This document shows positions 1 to 10,910 of a stretch of DNA of 64,000 nt, piece by piece. The position numbers were made by a program, and so were the translations under genes. This stretch comes from Gautieria morchelliformis (lineage: Eukaryota > Basidiomycota > Agaricomycetes > Gomphales > Gomphaceae), in contig WHVA01000447.1 in NCBI GenBank assembly GCA_015179125.1, positions 1-64,000 of the forward strand. Reading direction: 5' to 3'. The notes below the pieces were generated by a model. The model did no database searches. It saw only the letters and a program-made list of their open reading frames with translations, and was not told the origin of the DNA. Position 1 is the stretch's first letter, and each line of letters starts with the position of its first letter.

Positions 1-179
1 GATTTCTGATATCTACTTGATGCAAATTGATTACTTTGATTTTCCCCAATGCACTTGACCTTACTGATATGTTAGACTTACCGATGCGTTAGACTTACTG
101 ATGCATTAGACTTACTGATGCGTTTGACCTTACCAGGCGTTTGACCTACACCCCCCGCGAAGCGCGGGTATCCACCTAG
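1..179 (+). mobile_element. Helitron-like 3' tail, truncated by window start
   Basis: Short repeats of a GACTTACTGATGCGTT-like motif lead into a GC hairpin (stem CCCGCG/CGCGGG with a GAA-type loop) and then TATCCACCTAG followed by T. A hairpin about 10 bp before a CTRR end and insertion before T are the diagnostic marks of Helitron 3' termini. The same tail recurs at least five more times downstream. The rest of this unit lies outside the window. Confidence 0.7.
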
Positions 180-330
180 TTTCTAAGAGTTAAACGCGCT
201 CAGTGGGTTTGGGCGCACCGCTGACAAATAATGTTACGTAAAAATTAGGTCAGCGGAGCGAGCGGCGCAGCCGCGAGCCCTAGGCCCCTGGCCCAGGCCA
301 GACCATTGACGCTGCGCAGCAGCGTCCCAG

Positions 331-410
331 GTCACGTGACCGGTTCGCGTTCGTCGCGACCATACGCGAGGGGGGTCCGTGCACGACCCTTCGCTTGGTA
401 TAAAGAGAGC
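331..410 (+). promoter_or_regulatory. TATA-box promoter block of unit A
   Basis: A palindromic GTCACGTGAC box (331-340) is followed by GGTCCGTGCACGAC and TATAAA at 399-404. The same order and spacing recurs in units B, C, D and E, which suggests a retained pol II promoter. Transcription itself cannot be seen from sequence. Confidence 0.5.
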
Positions 411-1063
411 GATGCTGCAGAACCGCACTCCCCACTGGTGTCTTCCTGTGTTCTGGCTGTACTGGTGGGCTTACTATTGCTTTGGCTGGGCTCTGGGTGT
501 CTTTGTGTGTGTCTCTGGGTGTCTCTGGGCTTCTCTGGCTGTGAATTGACACCAGCTTCTGCTTCAATGTCCTGTATATTTTTTTGATATTTTTTCGCAA
601 ATACATATCAATAAAGCTAACTTGCTAACCTTAACAATAGCCAACTTACATATCCTGTACATTTTTCGATATTTTTTCCCAAATAGACATCAATAAATCT
701 AACTGGCTAACCTCAGCCACCTTAACTATCCTGTAAATTTTTTTTGATATTTTTTCGCAATGGATATCAATAACTTATATTGACTTTGCTCCAAGTTGGT
801 AACAACATCTGTTTTAATGTAGTGTGTTTTTTTTTATCTTTTTTGAAAATAAATATATATATCAATGAATTATCCTGACTTTGCTAAAATTAATACCAGC
901 TTCAGGGTAAATGTACTGTACATTTTTTGACATTTTTTCAAAAGGTAGATATCAATAAATTATCCAGGCTTTGCTAAAATTAATGACAACAGCTGCTTAA
1001 ATGTGGTTTCTTTTGCTATTTTATTTATGTCTATATAAATAGATACTGATACATGTCCCTGAT

Positions 1064-2060
1064 ATGTGTGAGGACATGCTACGTGTGAGGACACGCTACC
1101 TGTGGGGACACGTTATGTGTGGGATACGTGGGGACAATGGGGACACGCTACCTGTGGGACACGTTACGTGTGGGATACGTGGGACAGTGGGGACACGTGT
1201 GGGATACGTGGGGACAGTGGGGACACGCTACCGGTGGGGACACACTACCTGTGGGGACACGTTATGTGTGGGATACGTGGGGACAATGGGGACACGTTAC
1301 GTGTGGGGACACGCTACCGGTGGGGACACGCTACCTGTGGGGACACGTTACGTGTGGGATACGTGGGGACAATGGGGACACGTTACGTGTGGGGACACGC
1401 TACCGGTGGGGACACGCTACCTGTGGGGACACATTACGTGTGGGATACGTGGGGACAGTGGGGACACGTGTGGGATACGTGGGGACAGTGGGGACACGCT
1501 ACCGGTGGGGACACACTACCTGTGGGGACACGTTATGTGTGGGATACGTGGGGACAATGGGGACACGTTACGTGTGGGGACACACTACCGGTGGGGACAC
1601 GCTACCTGTGGGGACACGTTACGTGTGGGATACGTGGGGACAATGGGGACATGTTACGTGTGGGGACACGCTACCGGTGGGGACACGCTACCTGTGGGGA
1701 CACGTTACGTGTGGGATACGTGGGGACAGTGGGGACACGTGTGGGATACGTGGGGACAGTGGGGACACGTTACGTGTGGGGACACGCTACCGGTGGGGAC
1801 ACGCTACCGGTGGGGACACGCTACCTGTGGGGACACGTTATGTGTGGGATACGTGGGGACAATGGGGACACGCTACCGGTGGGGACACACTACCTGTGGG
1901 GACACGCTACCTGTGGGGACACGCTACCTGTGGGGACACGTTACGTGTGGGGACATGCTACCTGTGGGGACACGTTACGTGTGGGGACACGCTACCTGTG
2001 AGGACACGTTACAGGACACACTACCTGAGGACACGTTACGTGTGAGGACATGCTATCCAA
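1064..2060 (+). repeat. 17-bp minisatellite (GGGGACACGCTACCTGT type)
   Basis: About 55-60 head-to-tail copies of a 17-bp unit alternate between CTACCTGT, TTACGTGT and CTACCGGT endings, with interspersed GGGATACGTGGGGACAATG variants that form a higher-order pattern. The unit contains no stop codon and 17 is not a multiple of 3. All three forward frames therefore stay open and give a 17-residue periodic translation. These open frames are repeat artefacts, not genes. Confidence 0.95.
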
Positions 2061-2188
2061 CTGCACTTTGGGTCTTCCCCCATTTCTGATTTTGGTATTG
2101 TTTCTGGTTCTGTGAGAGTGTCACTGGAGGATCAGCTGGCATATCGATATAACCACATTGTCAAAATTCATGATCCCCAAGGTCACTA

Positions 2189-2389
2189 TTGGATCTATTT
2201 CACAATGCACAACCTTTGAAACCTGTGGATTATGACAATAGGCGCAATCTTATAATCTCTGATGATTCAGTCAAGACCATTACCACTTTCATGTCTAGAG
2301 TCGCTGGGAGGGCCATCCCAGAGGTCGAGAGAGAGCTCTGCATGTTTGGCTGTTCCATGGGTGCATACATGATTCATGATACTATATGA
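2189..2389 (+). pseudogene. Conserved 66-codon reading frame (copy 1), unknown
   Basis: The frame begins MDLFHNAQ, contains VAGRAIPEVERE, and ends just before the Helitron tail. A near-identical frame lies at 12974-13174 in unit E with only a handful of amino-acid changes. Upstream, 2090-2190 is also conserved between the two units and could be coding in a shifted frame. I recognise no family. It may be a captured gene fragment; a functional protein is not supported. Confidence 0.35.
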
Positions 2390-2619
2390 ACAGGGTTATA
2401 TTTTGCATGATCCTATTTACCCCAATGCATGTGACCTTACTGATGCATTTGACCTTACGGAGGCGTTTGACCTGCACCCCCGCGCGAAGCGCGGGTACCC
2501 ACCTAGTTACACTATATGAAAACAGCTCGGTGGGTTGTGGGCGTCGAGCTTATGTCAGGTTTTAGGTCATCAATTTGTCAGCGGCATGCGAGCGGCGCAG
2601 CCGCGAGCCAAGAACGCTG

Positions 2620-2790
2620 CGCAGCATGGTCACGTGACCGTTTGCGTTCCAAATTAGGTCAGCGGCGAGCGGCGCAGCCGCGAGCATAGAACGCTGCGCA
2701 GCGGTCACGTGACCCGTTCGCGACCAGAGCGCGCATACGCGAGTGTGGTCCGTGCACGACACGCGCGCACGGTATAAAGGCCGAACGGTA
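2620..2790 (+). promoter_or_regulatory. TATA-box promoter block of unit B
   Basis: Two TCACGTGAC palindromes (about 2628 and 2704) precede GTGGTCCGTGCACGAC and TATAAA at 2773-2778. The block matches those of units A, C, D and E in order. Duplication of the CACGTG/GC-palindrome segment is specific to this unit. Confidence 0.5.
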
Positions 2791-2820
2791 AGGACATAAC
2801 GCCAGGAACCTGCCCAACCG

Positions 2821-3030
2821 GCGATTCCTCTGTCTGCTGTCTGCTATGTGCTCTGTCTGCTCTGTGCTCTGTGCTCTGTGCTCTGTGCTCTGTGCTGTCT
2901 GCTCTGTGCTCTGTCCGCTGTCTGCTCTGTGCTCTGTCTGCTCTGGGTGCTGTCTGCTGTCAACTCTGTCTGCTGTCACCTCCTCTAGCTGGCTGGCTGG
3001 CTATTGCTTTGGCTGGCTGGCTATCTATTG
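2821..3030 (+). repeat. CT-rich minisatellite (TGCTCTGTCTGC type)
   Basis: Irregular 7-14 bp units made of CTCTGTG and CTGTCTGCT end in repeated TGGCTGGC. They lie immediately downstream of the TATA box, as the corresponding blocks do in units C and D. A GGTAGGTAATATC string with 5' splice-site character follows at about 3031. Confidence 0.8.
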
Positions 3031-3819
3031 GTAGGTAATATCTTTTTGTTAATGCATTGCCATGTATTGTATTTGATTTGTGTTGGTAATTTTATTGGTT
3101 CCTTTTTTTTTTTCATCATATAGTATTGTCACATGTGCATTATATTTTTGTGATTTTTTCGAAATTAGATTTAGATAACATCCCAAGACTGCTGAAAAAA
3201 ATTGTTTTAATATCAATATTTTTTGGGTTTTTTTCGAAAATAGACATCAATAAGTTTCCTCTAAAATTAATGACAATATGTTCTACATTTAAATGTGGTT
3301 TGTTTTATTGTTTTATTTACTGTAAAGCTGCTTACCAGCCACTCCTCTCTGGCTATACTGGTGGCTGGCTTACTATGGCTTTGGCTGGGCTCTGGGTTTC
3401 TCTGTCAGTCTCTGGGCTTCTCTGGCTTTGGCTGGGCATTAATCACAGCTTCTGCTTCAATGTACTGTACTTTTTTGACATTTTTTCGCAGATAGATATC
3501 AATAAATTATCCTGACTTTGTGAAGATTGACAACAGCTCCAGGTTAAATGTACAGTGCATTTTTTTGACATTTTCGAAAAATAGATAGTCCTAACTTTGC
3601 TAAAATTAATAACAGCTTCAGCTTACATGTACTGGACATTTTCTTGACATTTTTTCACAAAATAGATAATCCTGACTTTGCTAAAAATTAATGACAGCAG
3701 CTGCTTAAATATGGTTTCCTTGACTATTTTATTTATGTCTGTATATGTCACAAAATAGATATTGATACATGTCCCTGAGTTTGCTAAAAGTTAATAAGTA
3801 GTAACAGCCTCTGCTTGCT

Positions 3820-4262
3820 TCACTTTGAGGCCCTTGGGGATATGCTACACATGCTATACTTGAGGGGCATGCTACACACACTATGCATGGGGACACGCAT
3901 GTTCTGCATGGAGACATGCATGTTATGTGTGGAGACATGCACGCTATGCTTGGGGACATGCATGCTATGTGTGGAGACACATGTTATGCATGGGGACACA
4001 CACGCTATGCTTGGGGACATGCATGCTATGCATGGTGACACACATGTTATGCTTGGAGACACACATTTTATGCATGGGGACATGCACCCTATGCTTGGGG
4101 ACATGCATGCCACATGTGGGGACACACTATCCTTGGGGACAGACAGGCTATGCATGGGGACACACATGCTATGCGTGGAGACACGCATGTTATGCGTGGG
4201 GACAAGCATGCTATCCATGGGGACATACACGCTATGCTTGGGGACATGCATGTTATGCGTGG
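3820..4262 (+). repeat. 21-bp minisatellite (GGGGACATGCATGCTATGC type)
   Basis: About 20 copies of a 21-bp unit share the GGGGACA core with the 17-bp array of unit A but carry an ATGCATG insertion. Because 21 is a multiple of 3, open frames with a 7-residue period exist on both strands; they should not be annotated as genes. Confidence 0.95.
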
Positions 4263-5297
4263 TAAGCAATTCCAGTGCAAGCAAAAGTAACTAGGATAAA
4301 TGGAGTAAGTAACTAATACGGAACAAGAGGAACTACAAGGGGGTGCCAGGTAGAACTAAGAACAATCAATAGGCAAAAGAACAAGGGGAATGTGGGTCTA
4401 ATTGATTGTTACGTATTGGAATTCCCAGAGGTCGGAACTGGAAAGGACAACGGCTTCAACTTATGTGTTGCACCCCTGATGAACTACCGTCCTAAGTATT
4501 TCGGGATTGACTTGCGGATATCGGAGAAGGCAGAAGTCAGGAACAGAGTACTGAGAGTCCAGGTTCGAAGGTCGGAGAACAAAGGTTGGAAGAGGCGGAA
4601 GAGGCGGAGGACAGAGGGTTGAGAGCGGAAGGAGACAAGACCAGCAAAACCCGTTGTGCTAAGAACAGGAGACAGTGCGAAGGGAATCACGTATCGAAGT
4701 TGATTATCTGATTGCAGGAACGGAGACATACATGAGGGGGGTTTATACAAAGAGCTGAAGCAACAGGTAATGGTATGGTACTAAGCAAATTCCGGAGAGT
4801 GCAAGAATCGGATAGACATATGGGGCAAGTAACTAATGCGGAACAATGGGATGACAAGGGGGTGCAGGGTAGGGTAAGTACAATGGCAAAGAACAAGGCG
4901 AGTAAGTACAATAGGCCTCGGAAGAAACGGAATTACGGAAATGGTATCTTGCTGGATTCAGGGTCGAGTACGGGGGCCGGTATCTGGAGGTGGCCAGGGG
5001 TACTGAAATCACAAGGGTCGAGGTAGAGGGTTGCGGATGGTGCGGAGGATATGCGGATATGGTGGAGATGGTTGAGCAGAACAGTCGTAACATTGATAGT
5101 GGCACAAATGGATCTCCTGATGCTCCGGACTTGCTATGCTAAGGGTCAAGTAGGGAAGGCCGGTGAATAGAGTCAAAAGGGGAAGTATGTGAATAGTAAA
5201 GAACAAGGGGATCAAAAGGTCAAAGTGTGGACATTGCGGAATAGAGCCAGAGGAGGCATGGAGGTACCAGAGTTGGTCAAGCAGCATGGTCATAACA
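4263..5297 (-). mobile_element. Solo LTR family B, truncated host copy (B1) with nested B2
   Basis: The outer family-B LTR is represented by 4263-4406 and 5098-5297. Its right end (GGTCATAACA, ending 5297) is followed by TTACC, the same target as the intact copy at 7563-8138. Its left end is missing and abuts the minisatellite. The interior is interrupted by LTR B2. Confidence 0.75.
4407..5092 (-). mobile_element. Solo LTR family B (B2), nested in B1
   Basis: The 686-bp element runs from TGTTACGTAT to GTCGTAACA and is flanked by the perfect 5-bp duplication TTGAT (4402-4406 and 5093-5097). Its interior carries the family-B landmarks, including a reverse-complement TTTATACAAAG promoter string. 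Removing it restores continuity of the outer LTR, matching the uninterrupted sequence near 8005-8030. Confidence 0.85.
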
Positions 5298-5599
5298 TTA
5301 CCTACCTTGACCTGTTACTTAGAGCTACTTTCAATCAATAAGATGTGTTTTACTTATCTGAATGAAATTTTCTTATCCAAATGTGTTTGACTTATCCCAA
5401 GTTTGATTTACCCAAGGTGTTTGACCTTACCGATGTGTTTGACTTGCACCCCCGCGCGAAGCGCGGGTATCCACCTAGTTACACTATATGAAAGTAGCTC
5501 GGTGGAAGGTTGTGGGTGCCGCTGACAAATAATATTACGTAAAAGTTATGTCAGCGGCGAGCGGCGCAGCCGCGAGCAATGAACGCTGCGCAGCAGCGT

Positions 5600-5665
5600 C
5601 CGTAGTCACGTGACCCATTCGCGCGTGGTCCGTGCACGACACGCGCGGGCGGTATATAAAGGCAG
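5600..5665 (+). promoter_or_regulatory. TATA-box promoter block of unit C
   Basis: A TCACGTGAC palindrome (about 5605), then GTGGTCCGTGCACGAC and TATATAAA at 5653-5660, in the same order as the other units. Confidence 0.5.
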
Positions 5666-5759
5666 TTCGGTAGGATGGAACGACAGGAATCTGCCTGACC
5701 GGCAATTCCTCTCTCTGCTCTCTGCTGTGTCTGCTCTCTGCTCTGTCTGCCGTCTGCTG

Positions 5760-6235
5760 CGCTGTCTGTGTCTTGAGCTGCGCTGTCTGTGTCTTGAGTT
5801 GCGCTGTCTGTTTCTTTAGCTGCGCTATCGATTTCTTTCGCTGCGCTGTCTGTTTCTTTAGCTGTCTGTTTCTTTAGCTGCGCTGTCTGTGTCTTGAGCT
5901 GCGCTGTCTGTGTCTTGAGCTGCGCTGTCTGTTTCTTTAGCTGTCTGTTTTGTTTCTTTAGCTGCGCTGTCTGTGTCTTGAGCTGCGCTGTCTGTGTCTT
6001 GAGCTGCGCTGTCTGTGTCTTGAGCTGCGCTGTCTGTGTCTTTAGCTGTGCTGTCTGTGTCTTGAGCTGCGCTGTCTGTTTCTTTAGCTGCGCTGTCTGT
6101 TTCTTTAGCTGCGCTGTCTGTGTCTTGAGCTGCACTGTCTGTGTCTTGAGCTGCGCTGTCTGTGTCTTGAGCTGCGCTGCCTGTGTCTTTAGCTGTGCTG
6201 TCTGTTTCTTTAGCTGTGCTGTCTTATTTCTTGAG
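5760..6235 (+). repeat. 21-bp CT-rich minisatellite (CTGTGTCTTGAGCTGCGCTGT)
   Basis: About 22 copies of a 21-bp unit alternate GTGTCTTGAG and GTTTCTTTAG variants. Both strands carry open frames with 7-residue periodicity (for example QLKTQTA on the minus strand). The array sits directly after the TATA box in the position of the shorter CT-rich blocks of units B and D, so it is an expansion of that block. Confidence 0.95.
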
Positions 6236-6949
6236 CTGGCTGTCTATTGGCTTCACTGGCTTTGTATTGGTAGGTCATCATTTTTTTTTTATGCCACTCA
6301 AATGTATTTTAATTTTTTTATTTGGAATTTTATTATTTTTCACTTTATAATTTTGTGAAATTTTTCAAAAATATATTTAAATAATCCCAAGACTTTGCTG
6401 AAAGAAATGTATTTTAATATAGATATTTTTCAGGTTTTTTTTTCGAAAATAGACATCAATAAGTTTCTTCTAAAATTAATGACAATGAGTTCTGCTTTTA
6501 AATGTGGTTTGTTTTGTTGTTTTATTTACTGTAAAGCCGCTCACCAGGCACTCCTCTCTGGCTATACTGGTGGCTGGCTTACTATGGCTTTGGCTGGGCT
6601 CTGGGCTTCTCTGGCTTTGGCTGGGCATTAATAACAGCTTCTGCTTCAATGTACTGTACTTCTTTGACATTTTTTCGCAGATAGATGTCAATAAAATATC
6701 CTGATTTTGTGAAAATTGACAACAGCTCCAGCTTAAATGTACTGGACATTTGTTTTGACATGTTTCAAAAAATAGATAATCCTGAGCTAAAATTAATGAC
6801 AGCAGCTGCTTAAATATGGCTTCCTTTACTATTTTATTTATGTCTGTATATGTCACAAAATAGATATTGATACATGTCCCTGAGTTTGTGAAAAGTTAAT
6901 GATAAGTAACAGCCTCTGCTCACTTCACTTTGAAGCCCTTGGGGATATG

Positions 6950-7510
6950 CTACACATGCCATTGGGACATGCTATGCATACTATATTTGAGGGGCATGCT
7001 ACACACACTATGCATGGGTACACGCACCCTATGCATGGGGACACGCATGTTATGTATGGGGACACGCATGTTATGCATGGGGACAAGCATGTTATGAGTG
7101 GAGACATGCATGTTATGCATGGGGACAAGCATGCTATGCATAGGGACACACAGGCTTTGCATGGGCACACACACACTATGCATGGGGATGTGCACACTAT
7201 ATGTGGGGACACACTATGCTTGGGGGACACAGTACAAACAAGGGACATTCTACACATGCTACACTTGGGGGACATGCATTTGGGAGATGCATGCTATTCA
7301 CAGGGCCACGCTACGCATGGGGGACAAGCTATTAGTATTGACACGCTGCAGACAAGGGACACACTATGCACACTATACTCGGGGACACACTACATGTGGG
7401 GACATGCCATGTGTGAGGATGTGATACGTGTGAGGACAGATGAAGTGTGATGACATGCTACAGATGAGGACATGCTACAGGTGAGGCCATGCTACAGGCG
7501 AGGACTGCTA
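6950..7510 (+). repeat. GGGGACA minisatellite of unit C
   Basis: Mostly 21-bp units with GGGGACACGCATGTTATGC character, becoming irregular after about 7190 with units such as GGGGGACACAGTACAAACAA. Open frames on both strands are repeat artefacts. Confidence 0.9.
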
Positions 7511-7562
7511 CATGTGAGGTAGGGGACATGCAGACATGGGAGAAATGTGTAGACTCATTACC

Positions 7563-8138
7563 TGTTATGTATCAGGTTTGGATCTAAAAGGTCTGCAGCT
7601 TCAACTTATATGTTGAGCCCCCAACTATCATCCTAAGTATTTCGGAGATCAGAGATTGGAAGTTGGATTAGGTTGAGTATTGTAACTGAGGTTTCAAGAA
7701 TCAAGTTAAGTTGGATATCAGAAATCAAGTTGGAAGAGAGAGGTCTGAGAGACAGAGGCCTTGCAAGTACTCACTGTGCTAAGAACAGGAGACAGTACAA
7801 AGGCAGTCACATATCAGAGTCAATTATCTGATTGCGAAACAAAGGCATACATGACTGGGGTTTATATAAAGAGCTGAGACAACATGCCAGAAGGTAGAGG
7901 TAAGCAATTCAGTGTGAGCAAAAGTAACTAACGTGGAACAAGAAGGGGGGTGCAGGGTAGGACTAAAACAATAGGCAAAAGAACAAGGGGCATGTAGGTC
8001 TAATTGATAATGGAACAAATGGAACACCTGATGCTCCAGACTTGCTGTGCTGAGGGTTGAGTATGGAAGGCCTGTTGCGGAATAGAGTCAGAGGAGGTGC
8101 AAAGGTACCAGAGTTGGTCAAGCAGCATGGTCATAACA
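7563..8138 (-). mobile_element. Solo LTR family B (B3)
   Basis: The 576-bp element runs from TGTTATGTATC to GGTCATAACA with a perfect 5-bp duplication TTACC (7558-7562 and 8139-8143). An unoccupied version of the same site (ACATTACCTATCTTGATGTG) is present at about 10782-10801, confirming the insertion. It is shorter than B2 and B5, so internal deletions have occurred. Confidence 0.9.
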
Positions 8139-8409
8139 TTACCTTCCTTGATGTGTTACTTAGAGCTACTTATGAGATTTACTTATCTGAATGTGTTTGA
8201 CTTATCCCAAGTTTGATTCACCCAATGTGTTTGACCTTGCTGATGCGTTTGACCTTACCGAGGTGTTTGACTTGCACCCCCGCGCGAAGCGCGGGTATCC
8301 ACCTAGTTACACTATATGAAAGCGCCTCGGTGGGAGGTTGTGGGCGCCGCTGACAAATAATATTACATAAAAATTAGGTCAGCAGCGAGCGGCGCAGCCG
8401 CAGCGTCCG

Positions 8410-8470
8410 CGGTCACGTGATCCGTTTGCGCGTGGTCCATGCACGACACGTGCGCGCGGTATATAAAGGC
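8410..8470 (+). promoter_or_regulatory. TATA-box promoter block of unit D
   Basis: GGTCACGTGATCC at about 8411, then GTGGTCCATGCACGACACG and TATATAAA at 8460-8467. It is closest to the unit C block. Confidence 0.5.
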
Positions 8471-9381
8471 AGTTCGGTAGGGTGGAACGCCAGGAATCTG
8501 CCCGACCGGCAATTCCTCTCTCTACTGTCTGCTCTGCCTGCTGTGTGCTCTCTGCTTTGTCTGCTCTCTGCTGTGTCTGCTGTGCTCTCTGGTGTCTCCC
8601 CCTTTGGCTGGCTGGCTTTCTATTGGTAGGTAATATCTCTTTTTTAATGCATTCCCATGTATTTTATTTTATTTGTGTTTGTAATTTTATTCATTCCTTT
8701 TTTTTTTTTTTTTTTTTGGCTCATATTGTATTGTCACATGTGCTTTATATTTTTGTGAATTTTTTCGAAAATAGATTTAAATAAAATCCCAACACTGTGC
8801 TGAAAAAAAGTATTTTTATATATACATTTTTCAGGTTTTTTTCGAAAATTGACATCAATAAGTTTCCTCTAAAATTAATGACAATAGGTTATACTTTTAA
8901 ATGTGGTTTGTTTTGTTGTTTTATTTACTGTAAAGCTGCCAGGCACTCCTTCTCTGGCTATACTGGTGGCTGGCTGACTATGGCTTTGGCTGGCCTCTGG
9001 GTTTCTCTGTCAGTCTCTGGGCTTCTCTGGCTTTGGCTGGGCATTAATAACAGCTTCTGCTTCAATGTACTGTACCCTGACTTTGTGAAAATTGACAACA
9101 GCTCCAGCTTAAATGTACAGTGCATTTTTTTGACATTTTTCGCAAAATAAATAATCCTAACTTTGCTAAAATTAATAACAGCTTCAGCTTACATGTACTG
9201 GACATTTTTGTGACATTTTTTCAAAAAATAGATAATCCTGACTTTGATAAAATTAATGACAGCAGCTGCTTAAATATGGTTTCCTTGACTATTTTTTTTT
9301 TATGTCTGTATATGTCACAAAATAGATATTGATACATGTCCCTGAGTTTGCTAAAAGTTAATAAGTAGTAACAGCCTCTGC

Positions 9382-10770
9382 TTGCTTCACTTTGAGGCCC
9401 TTGGGGATATGCTACGCATGCTATACTTGAGGGGCATGCTACACACACTATGCATGGGGACACGCATGTTATGCGTGGAGACACGCACGCTATGCTTGGG
9501 GACACGCATGCTATGTGTGGAGACACTCATGTTATGCATGGAGACACACATGTTATGCGTGGGGACACACACGCTATGCTTGGGGACATGCATGCTATGC
9601 ATGGGGACACGCACGCTATGCTTGGGGACACACATGTTATGCGTGGAGACACGCATGTTATGCTTGGGGACATGTATGCTATGCATGGGGACATGCATGC
9701 TACATGTGGGGACACACTATTCTTGGGGACAGACAGGCTATGCATGGGGACACACACGCTATGCGTGGAGACATGCATGTTATGCCTGGGGACACGCAGG
9801 CTATGCTTGGGGACAAGCATGCTATGCATGGGGACACACACGCTATGCTTGGGGACACCCATGTTATGCATGGAGGCATGCATGTTATGCATGGAGGCAT
9901 GCATGTTATGCATGGGGACAAGCATGCTATGCATGGGGATGTGCACACTATATGTGGGGACACACTATGCTTGGGGGACACGGTACAAACAAGGGACACA
10001 CTACAGGCGAAAACACTACAAACAAGGGACATTCTACACATGCTATACTTGGGGGACACACTACAAACAAAGGACATGCTATGCACACTATACTTGGGGG
10101 ACATGTTATGCATTGGGGACACACTTTGCATGCTATACTTGAGGGAGATGCTACACACACTACATGTAGGGACATGCTACACATGTGGACATGCTATGCA
10201 TGGGGGACACACATGCTATAATTTAGGGACACGCTATGTTTGGGGGCATGCTACAAACCAGGGACATGCTATGTATGTGGGACACACTATGCACACTGTA
10301 CTTGGGGACATGCTATATGTGGGGACACACTACATGTGGAGATACACTATGCATGGAGGACATGCTACACACACTATACTTGGGGACATGTTATGTGTGG
10401 GGTCATGTTACAAACCTGGGACACAATAAGCATGCTATATTTGAGGGACACTCTATGCATCGAGGACATGCTATGCACACTATACTTGGGGGACATGTTA
10501 TGCATTGGGGACACACTTTGCACACTATACTTGAGGGAGATGCTACACACACTACATGTAGGGACATGCTACACATGTGGACACGCTATGCATGGGGGAC
10601 ACACATGCTATAATTTAGGGACACGCTATGTTTGGGGACATGCTACAAACCAGGGACATGCTATGCATGTGGGACACGACATGCACACTGTACTTGGGGA
10701 CATGCTACATGTGGAGACACACTATGCATGGAGGACATGCTATGCACGCTATACTTGGGCACATGCAGAC
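9382..10770 (+). repeat. GGGGACA minisatellite of unit D with higher-order duplication
   Basis: 21-bp units dominate from about 9440 to 9940, followed by irregular units. A block around 10100-10310 recurs at about 10493-10700 with an offset of 392 bp, so a higher-order duplication has occurred inside the array. Long open frames on both strands follow the 7-residue period and are artefacts. Confidence 0.9.
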
Positions 10771-10910
10771 ATGTGTAGAGACATTACCTATCTTGATGTG
10801 TTACTTATAGCTACTTTCAATTGCAATGATATGTGTTTTACTTATCCCAAGTTTGATTTACCCAATGTGTTTGACCTACACCCCCATGTGAAGCATGGGT
10901 ATCCACCTAG
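10771..10910 (+). mobile_element. Nested Helitron-like 3' tail inside family-B LTR
   Basis: The tail contains the unoccupied LTR-B target, then TTTGACCTACACCCCCATG, a hairpin CCCATG-TGAAG-CATGGG and CTAG at 10907-10910. The next base starts the interior of a family-B LTR, so this copy ends inside that LTR. The hairpin stem differs from the GC version but keeps base pairing by compensatory changes, as expected if the structure is selected. Confidence 0.65.

Larger units (their letters stand above)
180..2506 (+). mobile_element. Helitron-like tandem unit A (type 1)
   Basis: The unit starts directly after the preceding CTAG, with TTTCTAAG (a possible 5'-TC end at 183), and ends with the hairpin and CTAG at 2503-2506. 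In order it holds a stem of CGCTGAC/GTCAGCG, GC-rich palindromes, a CACGTG box, a TATA box, a T-rich block of short repeats with TTTTTTCGCAAATAGATATC-like units (about 560-1000), a 17-bp minisatellite and a 66-codon reading frame shared with unit E. No Rep or helicase is encoded, so it is non-autonomous if it is a Helitron. Unit boundaries are inferred from the repeated junctions. Confidence 0.55.
2507..5478 (+). mobile_element. Helitron-like tandem unit B (type 2)
   Basis: The unit begins TTACACTATATGAAA immediately after CTAG and ends with hairpin plus CTAG at 5475-5478. Contents in order are GC palindromes (GCGGCGAGCGGCGCAGCCGC type, partly duplicated), two CACGTG boxes, a TATA box, a CTCTGTG-rich minisatellite, an AT-rich block with TTTTTTCGAAAATAGACATC-like units, a 21-bp minisatellite, nested solo LTRs of family B, and the tail. 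Units C and D share this type-2 start. Confidence 0.55.
5479..8306 (+). mobile_element. Helitron-like tandem unit C (type 2)
   Basis: The unit begins TTACACTATATGAAA and ends with hairpin plus CTAG at 8303-8306. It has one CACGTG box, a TATATAAA box, a long 21-bp CT-rich minisatellite, the AT-rich block (about 6290-6890), a GGGGACA minisatellite (6950-7510) and solo LTR B3 inserted at a TTACC target just upstream of the tail. Confidence 0.55.

Noticed and set aside
1064..2089. Three overlapping open frames of about 300-340 codons
   Set aside because: They arise from a 17-bp repeat without stop codons; translation is periodic in every frame.
4392..5026. Short frames in the 4.4-5.0 kb region
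   Set aside because: They lie inside solo LTR B2, which is non-coding.
5551..6135. Minus-strand 194-codon frame rich in QLKTQTA
   Set aside because: Translation of the 21-bp CT-rich minisatellite; resembles a coiled coil only because of the repeat.
9382..10429. Long open frames on both strands (up to 304 codons)
   Set aside because: 21-bp minisatellite with 7-residue periodicity; no non-repetitive coding sequence.
1064..10770. Direct repeats considered as a CRISPR array
   Set aside because: Units of 17 or 21 bp are contiguous with no unique spacers, and the sequence is eukaryotic.
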